64,000 nucleotides of DNA, from the NCBI GenBank assembly GCA_963744275.1, contig CAVUSX010000012.1, positions 1 through 64,000 of the forward strand, written 5' to 3'. The first letter of the stretch is position 1, and each line of letters starts with the position of its first letter. The DNA is from VAZQ01 sp963744275 (GTDB lineage: Bacteria > Pseudomonadota > Alphaproteobacteria > Rhizobiales > Xanthobacteraceae). This document shows, piece by piece, positions 48,736-57,667 of the stretch. The translations under genes were made by a program, and so were the position numbers. The notes under the pieces were generated by a model that made no database searches, was not told the DNA's origin, and saw only the letters and a list, made by a program, of their open reading frames with translations.

Positions 48736-49848
48736 ATGGCCACCCACAAGCTCCTGCTGCTTCCCGGCGACGGCATCGGCCCCGAGGTGATGGCCGAGGT
48801 GAAGAAGCTCGTCGCCTGGATGAACCGCCATGGCATGGGCACGTTCGAGACCGACGAGGGGCTGGTGGGGGGCTCCTGCTATGACGCGCATGGGGTGGCG
48901 GTCACCGATGAGACCATGGCCAAGGCGCACGCAGCCGATGCGGTGATCTTCGGCGCGGTGGGCGGCCCGAAATGGGACAGCGTGCCCTTCGAGGTGCGGC
49001 CGGAGGCCGGCCTGTTGCGGCTGCGCAAGGACCTCGCGCTGTTCGCCAATCTGCGGCCGGCGGTGTGCTATCCGGCGCTCGCCGCCGCATCCAGCCTCAA
49101 GCCCGAGGTGGTCGAGGGCCTCGACATCATGATCGTGCGCGAGCTCACCGGCGGGGTCTATTTCGGCGAGCCCAAGACCATCACCGACCTCGGCAACGGC
49201 CAGAAGCGCGCCGTCGACACCCAGGTCTACGATACCTACGAGATCGAGCGCATCGGCCGTGTCGCCTTCGAGCTCGCGCGCAAGCGCGGCAACAAGGTGA
49301 CCTCGATGGAGAAGCGCAACGTGATGAAGACCGGCGTGCTCTGGCACGAGGTGATCAACGCGCTGCATGGGCGCGAATTTTCCGACGTCAAGCTCGAGCA
49401 TCAGCTCGCCGACGCCGGCGGCATGCAGCTGGTGCGCTGGCCCAAGCAGTTCGACGTGATCGTGACCGACAACCTGTTCGGCGACATGCTCTCCGACGTC
49501 GCCGCCATGCTGACCGGCTCGCTCGGCATGCTGCCCTCGGCCTCGCTCGGCGAGACCAACCCCAAGACCGGCAAGCGCAAGGCCATGTACGAACCGGTGC
49601 ACGGCTCGGCCCCCGACATCGCCGGCAAGGGCTTGGCCAATCCGATCGCCATGATCACCTCGTTCGGGATGGCGCTGCGCTACTCGTTCGGCATGGCGGG
49701 CGAGGCCGATCGCATCGACCGGGCGATCGCCGCGACGCTGGCCAAGGGGCTGCGCACCGCCGACATCAAGTCGGAGGGGGCGAAGGTCGTGAGCACAGCC
49801 GAGATGGGGGCCGCGATCATCGGCGAGATGGAGGCGGCGGCGGCCTGA
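48736..49848 (+). CDS. leuB: 3-isopropylmalate dehydrogenase
   Basis: This enzyme oxidises and decarboxylates 3-isopropylmalate to 2-oxoisocaproate in leucine biosynthesis, using NAD+ and Mg2+/Mn2+. Signatures: LLLPGDGIGPEVMAEVKKL, FGAVGGPKWD, RKDLALFANLRP, IVRELTGGVYFGEPK, and the metal/substrate block TDNLFGDMLSDVAAMLTGSLG. A YEPVHGSAPDIAGKGLANP block is also present. About 370 residues, intact. It is part of the leuCDB set spread over 48-63 kb. Confidence 0.97.
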   Translation: MATHKLLLLPGDGIGPEVMAEVKKLVAWMNRHGMGTFETDEGLVGGSCYDAHGVAVTDETMAKAHAADAVIFGAVGGPKWDSVPFEVRPEAGLLRLRKDLALFANLRPAVCYPALAAASSLKPEVVEGLDIMIVRELTGGVYFGEPKTITDLGNGQKRAVDTQVYDTYEIERIGRVAFELARKRGNKVTSMEKRNVMKTGVLWHEVINALHGREFSDVKLEHQLADAGGMQLVRWPKQFDVIVTDNLFGDMLSDVAAMLTGSLGMLPSASLGETNPKTGKRKAMYEPVHGSAPDIAGKGLANPIAMITSFGMALRYSFGMAGEADRIDRAIAATLAKGLRTADIKSEGAKVVSTAEMGAAIIGEMEAAAA

Positions 49849-49878
49849 TGGTTCGCGACGCGCGGGCTGCCGCGCCGC

Positions 49879-50220
49879 TTACCAGGGCCAGAAATTGCCG
49901 CGGCTGGTGTCCCAGGGGCCGACCAGCGGTCCGCGGATGTTGCCGGTGGTGAAGTCGATCGAGGAGGTCGGCGAATAGCCGGGCGGGAACGCGTAATCGG
50001 TGAATTTCCGCTGGCCGGGCTTGACCTCGACCCCGGCATCCAGGAACGAGCGCTTCTCCACGGTCACATGCGCCGGGGGGGTGCGATCGCCGGCGGGCTT
50101 CTTCTTGACCGCGTGGGTGGCGGGCTGGTCGACGCTCTGGGCCCCCGCCGGGGCGGCGGAGGCGACCGCGAGCACCATCATGGCGGCGAGAGAAGCGACA
50201 TTCAAAGTCCGCGAACGCAT
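49879..50220 (-). CDS. Small secreted hypothetical protein
   Basis: This 113-residue protein has a signal peptide (MRSRTLNVASLAAMMVLAVASAAPAGA) and a mature part with KRSFLDAGVEVKPGQRKFTD and a C-terminal NIRGPLVGPWDTSRGNFWPW. GAGGAC precedes ATG 50220. The frame extends 11 codons further upstream. Of a type frequent in Bradyrhizobiaceae; no assigned role. It converges with leuB. Confidence 0.65.
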   Translation of the reverse strand: MRSRTLNVASLAAMMVLAVASAAPAGAQSVDQPATHAVKKKPAGDRTPPAHVTVEKRSFLDAGVEVKPGQRKFTDYAFPPGYSPTSSIDFTTGNIRGPLVGPWDTSRGNFWPW

Positions 50221-50477
50221 GATGTCCTCGCAAATAGGGCGACCGAACCGCACTCTAGCCGCGGTGGGCGTGCGACCACAAGTGACGGCCAGGTTTTGTT
50301 TCGCGCCATCGCGGCCGCGGGCTGTTGCGGGTTACCACCGGCGGGGCGCCGATGCGGATTCCTCCGGGGCCAAGCCGAGGACATGCTTTTTTTGGAAAAA
50401 TGCTCTAGAAGCGGGCCGATTGCGCCCCGGGCCGGTGCTTCGACCCGCAGCGCGCGGAATTAAGGCAGGAGTTGACG

Positions 50478-51512
50478 ATGGGTTACAAGGTCGCGGTCGT
50501 GGGCGCCACCGGCAATGTGGGCCGTGAGATGCTCGCCATCCTGGCGGAGCGGACTTTCCCGGCCGACGAGGTGGTGGCGCTGGCTTCGCGCCGGAGCCTG
50601 GGCACCGAGGTCTCGTTCGGCGACAAGATCCTCAAGATCAAGGCGCTCGAGCATTGCGACTTCTCGGATGTCGATATCTGCCTGATGTCGGCGGGCTCGC
50701 CCGTCGCCAAGGAGTGGGCCCCCAAGATCGCGGCCGCCGGCGCGGTGGTGATCGACAATTCGTCCTACTGGCGCTACGACGCCGACGTGCCGCTGATCGT
50801 GCCGGAGGTCAATGCCGGCGCGCTCGCCGATTTCCGCAAGCGCGGCATCATCGCCAATCCCAACTGCTCGACCGCGCAGCTCGTGGTGGCGCTCAAGCCG
50901 CTGCACGACAAGGCCAGGATCAAGCGCGTGGTGGTCTCGACCTATCAATCGGTGTCGGGCGCCGGCAAGGAGGCCATGGACGAGCTGTTCTCGCAGACCA
51001 AGGCGGTGTTCACGCTGGGCGACATGGAGGCCAAGAAGTTCTCGACCCGCATCGCCTTCAATCTCATTCCGCAGATCGACGTGTTCATGGAGGACGGCTT
51101 CACCCGGGAAGAGTGGAAGATGATGGCCGAGACCAAGAAGATTCTCGACCCCAAGATCAAGCTGGTCGCCACCTGCGTGCGGGTGCCGGTGTTCATCGGC
51201 CATTCGGAATCGATCAATGTCGAGTTCGAGGAGCCGATCAGCGCCGACGAGGCCCGCGATATCCTGCGCACGGCACCCGGCGTGCTGGTCATCGATAAGC
51301 ACGAGCCCGGCGGCTATATCACGCCCTATGAGTGCGCCGGCGAGGACGCCACCTATGTGAGCCGCATCCGCGAGGATACCACGGTCGAGAACGGCCTCGT
51401 GCTCTGGTGCGTGTCCGACAACCTGCGCAAGGGCGCGGCGCTCAACGCCGTGCAGATCGCCGAATGCCTGATCAACCGCAAGCTGATCCAGGCGAAGAAG
51501 AAAGCGGCGTAG
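50478..51512 (+). CDS. asd: Aspartate-semialdehyde dehydrogenase
   Basis: This enzyme reduces aspartyl phosphate to aspartate semialdehyde for lysine (diaminopimelate), threonine and methionine synthesis. The NADP fold is KVAVVGATGNVGREML, the catalytic Cys is in IIANPNCSTAQLVVAL, and YQSVSGAGKEAMDEL and VRVPVFIGHSESINVEF are family blocks. About 344 residues, intact. GCAGGAG lies 8 bases before ATG 50478. A large double hairpin starts at its stop codon. Confidence 0.97.
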   Translation: MGYKVAVVGATGNVGREMLAILAERTFPADEVVALASRRSLGTEVSFGDKILKIKALEHCDFSDVDICLMSAGSPVAKEWAPKIAAAGAVVIDNSSYWRYDADVPLIVPEVNAGALADFRKRGIIANPNCSTAQLVVALKPLHDKARIKRVVVSTYQSVSGAGKEAMDELFSQTKAVFTLGDMEAKKFSTRIAFNLIPQIDVFMEDGFTREEWKMMAETKKILDPKIKLVATCVRVPVFIGHSESINVEFEEPISADEARDILRTAPGVLVIDKHEPGGYITPYECAGEDATYVSRIREDTTVENGLVLWCVSDNLRKGAALNAVQIAECLINRKLIQAKKKAA

Positions 51513-51598
51513 GGCGCAATCGCTTTATTGCGCCATCAGTCTCGCCACAAACAATGCCTTCGGCCCGCCAAGCGGCGCAATAAAGCGATTGCGCCCTA
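51510..51598. repeat. Perfect 25-bp inverted repeat whose arms are themselves hairpins
   Basis: tagggcgcaatcgctttatt + gcgcc (51510-51534) and its exact complement (51574-51598) are separated by 39 bp. Each arm folds alone as ggcgcaat-cgcttt-attgcgcc. It starts at the last base of asd's stop codon and ends just before the CitE-like gene, so it is likely the asd transcription end and an extragenic repeat. Confidence 0.85.
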
Positions 51599-51630
51599 CA
51601 GGCGGTCCGGGCCAAATGGGGGCCTTCGTC

Positions 51631-52512
51631 ATGTCCATCCGTCCGCGTCGCAGCGTGCTCTACATGCCGGGCTCCAATGCCCGCGCCATCGAGAAGGCGC
51701 GCAGCCTGCCGGCCGACGCCATCATTCTGGATCTCGAGGATTCGGTCGCGCCGCAGAGCAAGGCGGCGGCGCGGGCGCAGGTGGCGGATGCGGTCAAGGC
51801 CGGCGGCTTCGGGCCGCGCGAGGTCGTGGTTCGCATCAATGGCCTCGACACCGAATGGTGGCTCGACGATCTCAACGTCATCACGCACGCCAAGCCGGAT
51901 GCCATCCTGATCCCGAAAGTGTCGAGCCCGGATCAGTTCGACGACGTCATCGAGCGGATGGTCGCGGTCGGGTCCGGCCACCAGGTGCGGGTCTGGGCCA
52001 TGATGGAGACGCCGCTCGCCATGCTGCACGCGGACAAGATCGCGGCGGCGGCGCTCGACCCGGAAATCCGCCTCACCGCCTTCGTGATGGGAACCAACGA
52101 TCTCGCCAAGGATACCCGCGCCAAGCTCCTGCCCGGGCGCGCCGGCATGCTGCCCTGGCTGATGACCTGCGTGGCGGCGGCGCGCGCCTATGGGGTCGAG
52201 ATCATCGACGGCGTCTACAACGATCTCGGCAATGCGGAGGGCTTCGCGCAGGAATGCGCGCAGGCGCGCGACCTCGGCTTCGACGGCAAGACGCTCATCC
52301 ACCCCAACCAGATCGAGCCCTGCAACTCAGCCTTCTCGCCCGATGCGGCCGAGGTGGCGCAGGCGCGCAAGATCATCGCGGCCTTCGACCTGCCGGAGAA
52401 CCAGGGCAAAGGCGTGGTGGCGCTCGACGGCCGCATGGTGGAGCGCCTGCATGCCGACATGGCGCGCCGCACCGTGGCGATCGCCGAGGCGATCGCGGCG
52501 CGGGCGGCGTGA
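51631..52512 (+). CDS. HpcH/HpaI aldolase family CoA-ester lyase (CitE-like)
   Basis: This is a TIM-barrel lyase of about 293 residues that cleaves or forms a C-C bond in a CoA thioester such as malyl-, methylmalyl- or citryl-CoA. It has RRSVLYMPGSNARAIEKARSL, the Mg-binding DAIILDLEDSVAP, VVVRINGLDTEWW, VWAMMETPLAMLHAD and KTLIHPNQIEPCNSAFSP. ATG 51631 (MSIRPRRS) is used; ATG 51616 is in frame. The two-domain MaoC gene 6 kb away could provide the matching hydratase. Intact. Confidence 0.9.
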   Translation: MSIRPRRSVLYMPGSNARAIEKARSLPADAIILDLEDSVAPQSKAAARAQVADAVKAGGFGPREVVVRINGLDTEWWLDDLNVITHAKPDAILIPKVSSPDQFDDVIERMVAVGSGHQVRVWAMMETPLAMLHADKIAAAALDPEIRLTAFVMGTNDLAKDTRAKLLPGRAGMLPWLMTCVAAARAYGVEIIDGVYNDLGNAEGFAQECAQARDLGFDGKTLIHPNQIEPCNSAFSPDAAEVAQARKIIAAFDLPENQGKGVVALDGRMVERLHADMARRTVAIAEAIAARAA

Positions 52513-52956
52513 GCATCAGGCGGGGCGCTCCGGGTCGAGCGGATGAGGTCGGCTCCCGACCGCATGATCCCGCCGTCCGGCTCGAGGGCCGGGTCCTGCG
52601 GCCTTTTATCTCAGGAACCGCCGCCGCCGACTGATCGATTTGAACGTTACTGAAACGGAACCTCCCTTCCGTCGGCCCAGGCAGCGCCCCGCAAGCAAGA
52701 TCGCGGCGGCGGAACGGGTTCATGCGCTCCGCCAAGCTCACCAACGCCACGAGCCGATGCGCGGCGCGTATTACTCGAGCCGACCCACCGGAGGAGGGAC
52801 AGGCCATCCCTTCGCCGAGACATTGGGTTTTAGATCCGGTCACCCGGTCCACTTTCGGCATCCTCGATAAGGTGAACAAGTTTTTAGGAAACTCGTTCGC
52901 GCATCATGCGTTGATCTTCCAATACAACCTAACACCCCATTATGGAGGATACTCCT
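52513..52956. other. Intergenic stretch with copy 1 of a diverged repeat
   Basis: No credible gene. It contains cctgcggccttttatctcag + g (52595-52615) followed by about 100 bp resembling 54656-54780. In one frame it reads FYLRNRRRRLIDLNVTETEP, like a degenerate coding tail. The last part before 52957 is AT-rich and probably holds the promoter of the small secreted protein gene. Confidence 0.5.
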
Positions 52957-53238
52957 ATGAGAACGCTTTTGTTCGCGGCCGCAGCAGTGGCGACACTGGT
53001 GTCGGCTGTTCCGGCGTCCGCGCAGGTTGTTGGCGGCAACCGGCATGCAAGTCCGGGCATCATCTTGGTGAAGGGTGGCGGATACGACTATGGCCCGATG
53101 GGACAATGCTTCGATGCACGCGTTTGTGGACAGGGGCGAGGTGCCTACGCCAGTGCTCATGCGTGCTCAATATATCGGGAGCGCATAGTCACCGAGAGCG
53201 GACGTGTCATCTTCAAGCGCCATCGCCTGTGCACGTGA
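52957..53238 (+). CDS. Small secreted hypothetical protein
   Basis: This 93-residue protein has a clean signal peptide (MRTLLFAAAAVATLVSAVPASAQ), then a mature part with four cysteines (GQCFDARVCGQG, HACSIYRE, HRLCT) that could form two disulfides. GGAGGA precedes ATG 52957. No known domain. It is monocistronic between two non-coding stretches. Confidence 0.7.
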   Translation: MRTLLFAAAAVATLVSAVPASAQVVGGNRHASPGIILVKGGGYDYGPMGQCFDARVCGQGRGAYASAHACSIYRERIVTESGRVIFKRHRLCT

Positions 53239-53763
53239 CGAGCGTCATTTCAGCGGATAGCGCGCGAAACGCGGCAGGTGTCCACGATCGAAGGCTTCAC
53301 GCGACGCCCAGCGACGCGTGGGCCCATTCCTGAGCACCTGCCGTGGCGGCGCATCGTTCATTCCGCACCGCATCGAATTCTTGCTGCGGCAGCGGGCTCC
53401 AAGATCGGAGAGAACATCACTGAGACGCTCGGCCCGGCCGCGAATATTGCGTTCGGGTCAAGCTCCTGCCTGCCAGTATCGGCGAAGATCGCGTTCGTGC
53501 AACCGGCCTCGGATCGTTTCCCCGCCAATACGGCTATCCGATATCATCGGCAACGGTTCCGTGTTGTTGGCGGAGATCGCCGCAAGCAGACCCGCATTGC
53601 GCGCAAAATTCCTGGCGTGCGGATCACCCTGCCGACCGCGCCAGGGCAGTGACGATGACGCGGCATTGGCATCGCGCAACGCGAGACGGCCCTGAGGGGT
53701 GGGCTTTCGTCGCGTGGGCTCTTGCCTGCGCACCAGTCGGAGCGCGCGCCACGGCCGGCGCCG
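53239..53763. other. Intergenic stretch, nothing recognised
   Basis: Frames of 120-odd codons can be opened on either strand, but none has a ribosome site, a recognisable motif or codon use like its neighbours. No clear repeat or terminator stands out; the stretch may be decayed coding sequence. Confidence 0.4.
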
Positions 53764-54186
53764 TCAGCCGGGCATCTTCGAGTTGTGCTCGGCGGCATCC
53801 ATCTGACGCGTTGACGCGCCTCCCGGCCTCGGCTGCGACAGAGAATCCGGCTTTAGATGTGACCTGAACCAAAGCTCGTTCCACGCAAACGCCGCGACAA
53901 CGACCCCGATGGTGACCTCGATACGCACGGCCTCGATGGACTGAAAGCTCAGTACCCAGGGCGACACGATTAGCCAAAGACCGACGGCCAAGTTGAGCCA
54001 CTCTTCCCAGGCGGCGAAGGCCATCAGTGCGGTGGTCGAAACTGCTGCGAGGATTATGCCGCTGAGGAGTGCGTTCACCGATTGCGGCTCTGTCGTAAAC
54101 CCGAACATCCAGGAGGAGAAAATCAGGAGGGCACCGAGTATCAAATTACCGACGTCACAGAGCTTTGCGTCAGACAGGCCGCTCAT
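53764..54186 (-). CDS. SPW-repeat membrane protein
   Basis: This protein of about 140 residues has four TM helices in two pairs. The two repeat signatures are LIFSSWMFGF and LIVSPWVLSF, each after a NLILGALLI- or NLAVGLWLI-type helix. It ends in a hydrophilic tail (RPGGASTRQMDAAEHNSK). GGGAGGT lies just before ATG 54186. SPW proteins are of unknown function. Confidence 0.85.
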   Translation of the reverse strand: MSGLSDAKLCDVGNLILGALLIFSSWMFGFTTEPQSVNALLSGIILAAVSTTALMAFAAWEEWLNLAVGLWLIVSPWVLSFQSIEAVRIEVTIGVVVAAFAWNELWFRSHLKPDSLSQPRPGGASTRQMDAAEHNSKMPG

Positions 54187-54825
54187 AACGACCTCCCTTG
54201 AAGAATCATCGAATGCTCCCGCATAGATCAAATGAGCATGCCGACCACGTCTGTTAAGGACGATTGCGGGCGCGCATCGAAATGTCGCACCTCCGACGCG
54301 CCAAGCATTTCTTGCATCAGGAGTCGTCGCTTACGCTTTTTGGTGAGCAAACCCGTCGTTGCAGGCCCTCCACACCAGGCGACCGACTGTCGCCAGTCGA
54401 TCTCCTCGCCGTACTCAGAAGACGAGGGCGCGGCGGGATGGCTCGCCTCAGGACGCCGGGACGCGGGCCGCGGCCCATGGCGATCGAGGTAACGCATCAA
54501 GGTCGGTCTCATCCGGCATCGCCGGCGTCGTGCGCGTGCCAGCGGTGCCCGACTCGGCGTAGCGATACGGCAGTTGCGCCCGCGCTATAGGCGACGGCTT
54601 CGGGCGCGGAAGCTCCCGCTGCGACGACAGTTGGGATTTCATTTTCTCACACAAGCCTGCGGCCTTTTATCTCAGGGAGCGCTATGTCCAATTTATTGAT
54701 TGGGACGTTATGCGAACGGAGCCTCGTTTTCGTCGATTTGGCTGAGAGCCCCGCGAGCAAGCTCGCGGGCCGCATGGGTCGCCTTCGCGCGGTCCCGCAG
54801 CAAATTGATTCGTGGAGCAGCGAAA
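54187..54825. other. Intergenic stretch with copy 2 of the diverged repeat
   Basis: This is the divergent region between the SPW gene and the Bug-protein gene. No gene supported. cctgcggccttttatctcag + g at 54656-54676 begins a stretch of about 120 bp related to 52595-52720; in one frame it reads FYLRERYVQFIDWDVMRTEP, RFRRFG then stop. A gcgagcaagctcgc dyad follows near 54755. Confidence 0.5.
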
Positions 54826-55854
54826 ATGTTTGCCAAGCAATTGACTTTCGCGGGCCTTCTCGCGCTCTGCGGTCTCGCAACGGTCGCATATGCGCAGAAC
54901 GTCACCTCTTTCTACCAGGGCCGAGACGTCTTCATGGAGATCGGCTACAGCCCGGGCGGGGCCTACGACGTGTATGCCCGCACGGTCGCACGCTTCATCG
55001 GCCAGCATCTCCCCGGCGCTCCGACGGTGGTTCCGAAGAATCTGGAGGGGGCCGGGAGCCTGCGGCTCGCGAACTGGCTTTATAACATCGCCGCCAAGGA
55101 TGGGACCGAGATCGGCACGATCGGACGCGGCATCGCGTTTGATCCGTTGCTCGGAACGCCCGGCGCCGATTTCGACCCGCTGAAGTTCACCTGGCTTGGC
55201 AGCGCCAACAACGAAGTCAGCGTCTGCGTGTCCTGGCACACATCGGGCATCACCAAATTGGAAGACCTCTATACCAAGCCGATGACCGTGGGTGGAACCG
55301 GCGGCGGCTCCGACACCGACGTCTTTCCCGCGGTTCTCAATGGTGTCCTCGGAACGAAGATGAAGGTCATCCACGGCTATCCGGGCGGCAGTGACGTCAA
55401 TCTCGCGATGGAGCGCGGCGAGGTGCAAGGCCGCTGCGGCTGGTCCTGGTCGAGCGTGCTCGCCACCCACCCCGAATGGGTCCAGCAGCACAAGATCAAT
55501 ATCCTGGCCCAGCTCTCGCTCTCCAAGCATCCTGACCTGCCGGATGTTCCGCTGATCCTGGATCTCGCGAGAACCCCGGAGCAGAAGCAGATCTTCAAAC
55601 TGATCTTCGCGCGCCAGGTGATGGGACGGCCCTATCTGGGGCCGCCCGGCCTTCCGGCTGGCCGCGCGCGACTTTTGCAGCAGGCGTTCTGGGACACGAT
55701 GAAGGATCCGGGATTCCTCGCGGATGCAAAGCAGCAAAAGCTTGAGATCAATCCGGTTCCCGGATCCGAGATCGAGCAGCTCTTGAAGGAAGCCTATCAG
55801 ATGCCGAAGAGCGTCGTGGCCAAGGCCGCAGAGCTCGCCAACGCTTCGAGCTGA
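54826..55854 (+). CDS. Bug-family (tripartite tricarboxylate) substrate-binding protein
   Basis: This is a periplasmic solute-binding protein of about 342 residues. It has a signal peptide MFAKQLTFAGLLALCGLATVAYAQ, then MEIGYSPGGAYDVYARTVARF (the conserved GG.D.R segment), VVPKNLEGAGSLRLANWLYN, TVGGTGGGSDTDVFPAVLNG and YPGGSDVNLAMERGEVQGRCG. It lacks adjacent tctA/tctB membrane genes, like many orphan Bug proteins, so it may serve as a sensor or share a distant permease. GGAG precedes ATG 54826. Intact. Confidence 0.88.
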   Translation: MFAKQLTFAGLLALCGLATVAYAQNVTSFYQGRDVFMEIGYSPGGAYDVYARTVARFIGQHLPGAPTVVPKNLEGAGSLRLANWLYNIAAKDGTEIGTIGRGIAFDPLLGTPGADFDPLKFTWLGSANNEVSVCVSWHTSGITKLEDLYTKPMTVGGTGGGSDTDVFPAVLNGVLGTKMKVIHGYPGGSDVNLAMERGEVQGRCGWSWSSVLATHPEWVQQHKINILAQLSLSKHPDLPDVPLILDLARTPEQKQIFKLIFARQVMGRPYLGPPGLPAGRARLLQQAFWDTMKDPGFLADAKQQKLEINPVPGSEIEQLLKEAYQMPKSVVAKAAELANASS

Positions 55855-55922
55855 GGTGCTGGCCATCCGCCTGGGGCGCGCCGTTTCGATACCCGGGAGA
55901 CAACGATCCAAAGGAGAAAGCG

Positions 55923-57590
55923 ATGCGACACAAGCAGCTCATGACGAGCGTAGGCCTCGCCTCGGTGCTGACCGGTCTGTTGATGGCGGCCGCGCAGGCG
56001 CAGAGCCCGGCGGCATTGACCGGGCAGGTATCCTCGGCCGAGGAAGGCCCGATGGAGGGCGTGCTGGTCAGCGCCAAGAAGGACGGCAGCAATATCACCG
56101 TCACGGTGGTGAGCGACCAGAAGGGCGAATACAGCTTCCCGGGCGGCCGGCTCGATCCCGGTCACTATACGGTCTCGATCCGCGCGGCCGATTACGATCT
56201 GGACGGGCCCAAAGCCGTCGACGTGCCGGCAGGCGGATCTAAGGCCGACATCAAGCTGGTCAAGACGAAGAACCTGGCGAACCAGCTCGCCAATGCGGAA
56301 TGGCTGATGAGCACGCCGGGGCCCGACACGCTCAAGGCCAATATGACCAATTGCGTGGGCTGCCATACGCTGCAGCGGGTTTTCGCCTCGACCCACGACG
56401 CCGACGAGTTCAAGCAGGTGTTCCAGCGCATGGGTACCTATTCGCCCGGCAGCACACCGATGCATCCGCAGCCGCTGTTGCCGGGACCGCGCGCCGACCG
56501 CTCGCCTATGCCCAAAGCGCAGTTCGATGCCATGTCGAATTGGCTCGCCGGCGTCAACCTGAGCAAGACCGACCACCGCGATTACGAGCTCGCCACGCTG
56601 GCGCGGCCCAAGGGCGAGGCGACGCGGGTCATCATCACGCAATACGATCTGCCGCGCCGAGAGGCGCAGCCCCATGACGTGATCGTCGATCAGGACGGCA
56701 TGGTCTGGTATTCGGACTTCGGCAATCAATTCGTCGGCGTGATGGACCCCAAGACCGGACAGGTGACCGACATCCCGATCCCGGTGCTCAAGCCGCAGGA
56801 GCCCAAGGGCGGCCTCGATCTCGAGCTCGATGCCGGCCAGAAGAACGTCTGGCTGGCCATGATGTACCAGGCCGGGCTCGCCGAGATCGACCGCCGCACC
56901 CATGTGGTCAAGACCTATCCGTTCCCGAAGGAATGGCAGTCGCCCTCGACGCAGGCCTCGATGGTCTCGCCCCAGCACGACGACGTGGACGGCAAGGTGT
57001 GGACCAACAACCAGGAAGCCCACGCCATGTACCGCCTCGACCTCAAGACCGGGCAGTACGAGGATCTCGGGCCGTCCAAAGATCCGGCGGGCCGCCAGAT
57101 TTCCGCCTACGGGATGCCGACCGATCAGCAAAACAACGTCTATCAGCTGGAGTTCGGCGGCACCAGCATCGGGTTGCGCGACGCCAAGACCGGCATGACC
57201 ACCATCTATCGCACGCCGATCAGCGGCTCGCGGCCGCGGCGTGGCCGGGTCGACGACCAAAATCGGCTGTGGTTCGCGGAGTATGGCGGCAACGCCATCG
57301 GGTTGTTCGATCCCAAGACGGCCGCCATCAAGGAATATCCGTTGCCCACGAAATGGGACGATCCCTACGATGTGGTGCCGACCCGGGACGCCGCCGAGGT
57401 CTGGACCGGCTCGATGATGACCGACCGGGTGGCGCGCCTCGACACCAAGTCCGGCAAGATCACCGAGTATCTGCTGCCGCGTTCCACCAACATCCGGCGC
57501 GTCTCGCTGCAGGAGAGCGGCCCGCGGCCGGTGCTGTGGGCCGGCAGCAACCACGGCGCATCCATCGTCAGGGTCGAGCCTCTCGACTAG
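55923..57590 (+). CDS. Periplasmic cytochrome c / Vgb-like beta-propeller protein with N-terminal carboxypeptidase-regulatory-like domain
   Basis: This 555-residue exported protein (signal peptide MRHKQLMTSVGLASVLTGLLMAAAQAQ) has three parts. A beta-sandwich, CarboxypepD_reg-like (ALTGQVSSAEEGPMEGVLVSA to DIKLVKT, about 30-115), is followed by a heme c-like segment with NCVGCHTLQRV (C144, C147, H148). A virginiamycin-lyase-like propeller (about 215-550) comes last, with repeated VWYSDFGNQFVGVMDPKTG-, VWTNNQEAHAMYRLDLKTG- and LWFAEYGGNAIGLFDPKTA-type blades. It follows the Bug-protein gene by 68 bp on the same strand. One covalent heme is predicted; substrate unknown. True Vgb enzymes lack the heme, so antibiotic resistance should not be assumed. 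Confidence 0.85.
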   Translation: MRHKQLMTSVGLASVLTGLLMAAAQAQSPAALTGQVSSAEEGPMEGVLVSAKKDGSNITVTVVSDQKGEYSFPGGRLDPGHYTVSIRAADYDLDGPKAVDVPAGGSKADIKLVKTKNLANQLANAEWLMSTPGPDTLKANMTNCVGCHTLQRVFASTHDADEFKQVFQRMGTYSPGSTPMHPQPLLPGPRADRSPMPKAQFDAMSNWLAGVNLSKTDHRDYELATLARPKGEATRVIITQYDLPRREAQPHDVIVDQDGMVWYSDFGNQFVGVMDPKTGQVTDIPIPVLKPQEPKGGLDLELDAGQKNVWLAMMYQAGLAEIDRRTHVVKTYPFPKEWQSPSTQASMVSPQHDDVDGKVWTNNQEAHAMYRLDLKTGQYEDLGPSKDPAGRQISAYGMPTDQQNNVYQLEFGGTSIGLRDAKTGMTTIYRTPISGSRPRRGRVDDQNRLWFAEYGGNAIGLFDPKTAAIKEYPLPTKWDDPYDVVPTRDAAEVWTGSMMTDRVARLDTKSGKITEYLLPRSTNIRRVSLQESGPRPVLWAGSNHGASIVRVEPLD

Positions 57591-57613
57591 CCGAGATGGT
57601 TGCCTGAAACGCA

Positions 57614-57637
57614 ATGGCCGGGCGCGAGCCCGGCCAT
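57614..57637. repeat. Single REP-like hairpin after the propeller gene
   Basis: atggccgggc-gcga-gcccggccat is a perfect 10-bp stem of the same family as the 39.5-kb and 24.5-kb repeats. It lies between convergent genes and may serve as their shared terminator. Confidence 0.8.
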
Positions 57638-57667
57638 CTGCGCGCGCAGGGAGCGCGCATCCGCTCG

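Noticed and set aside
53278..53652. 124-codon GTG-start frame as a gene
   Set aside because: No ribosome site, no recognisable motif, and composition unlike neighbouring genes.
55923..57590. Streptogramin-resistance lyase (vgb)
   Set aside because: The propeller resembles Vgb, but the protein is exported, carries a CVGCH heme motif and an extra N-terminal domain, so a resistance call is not supported.
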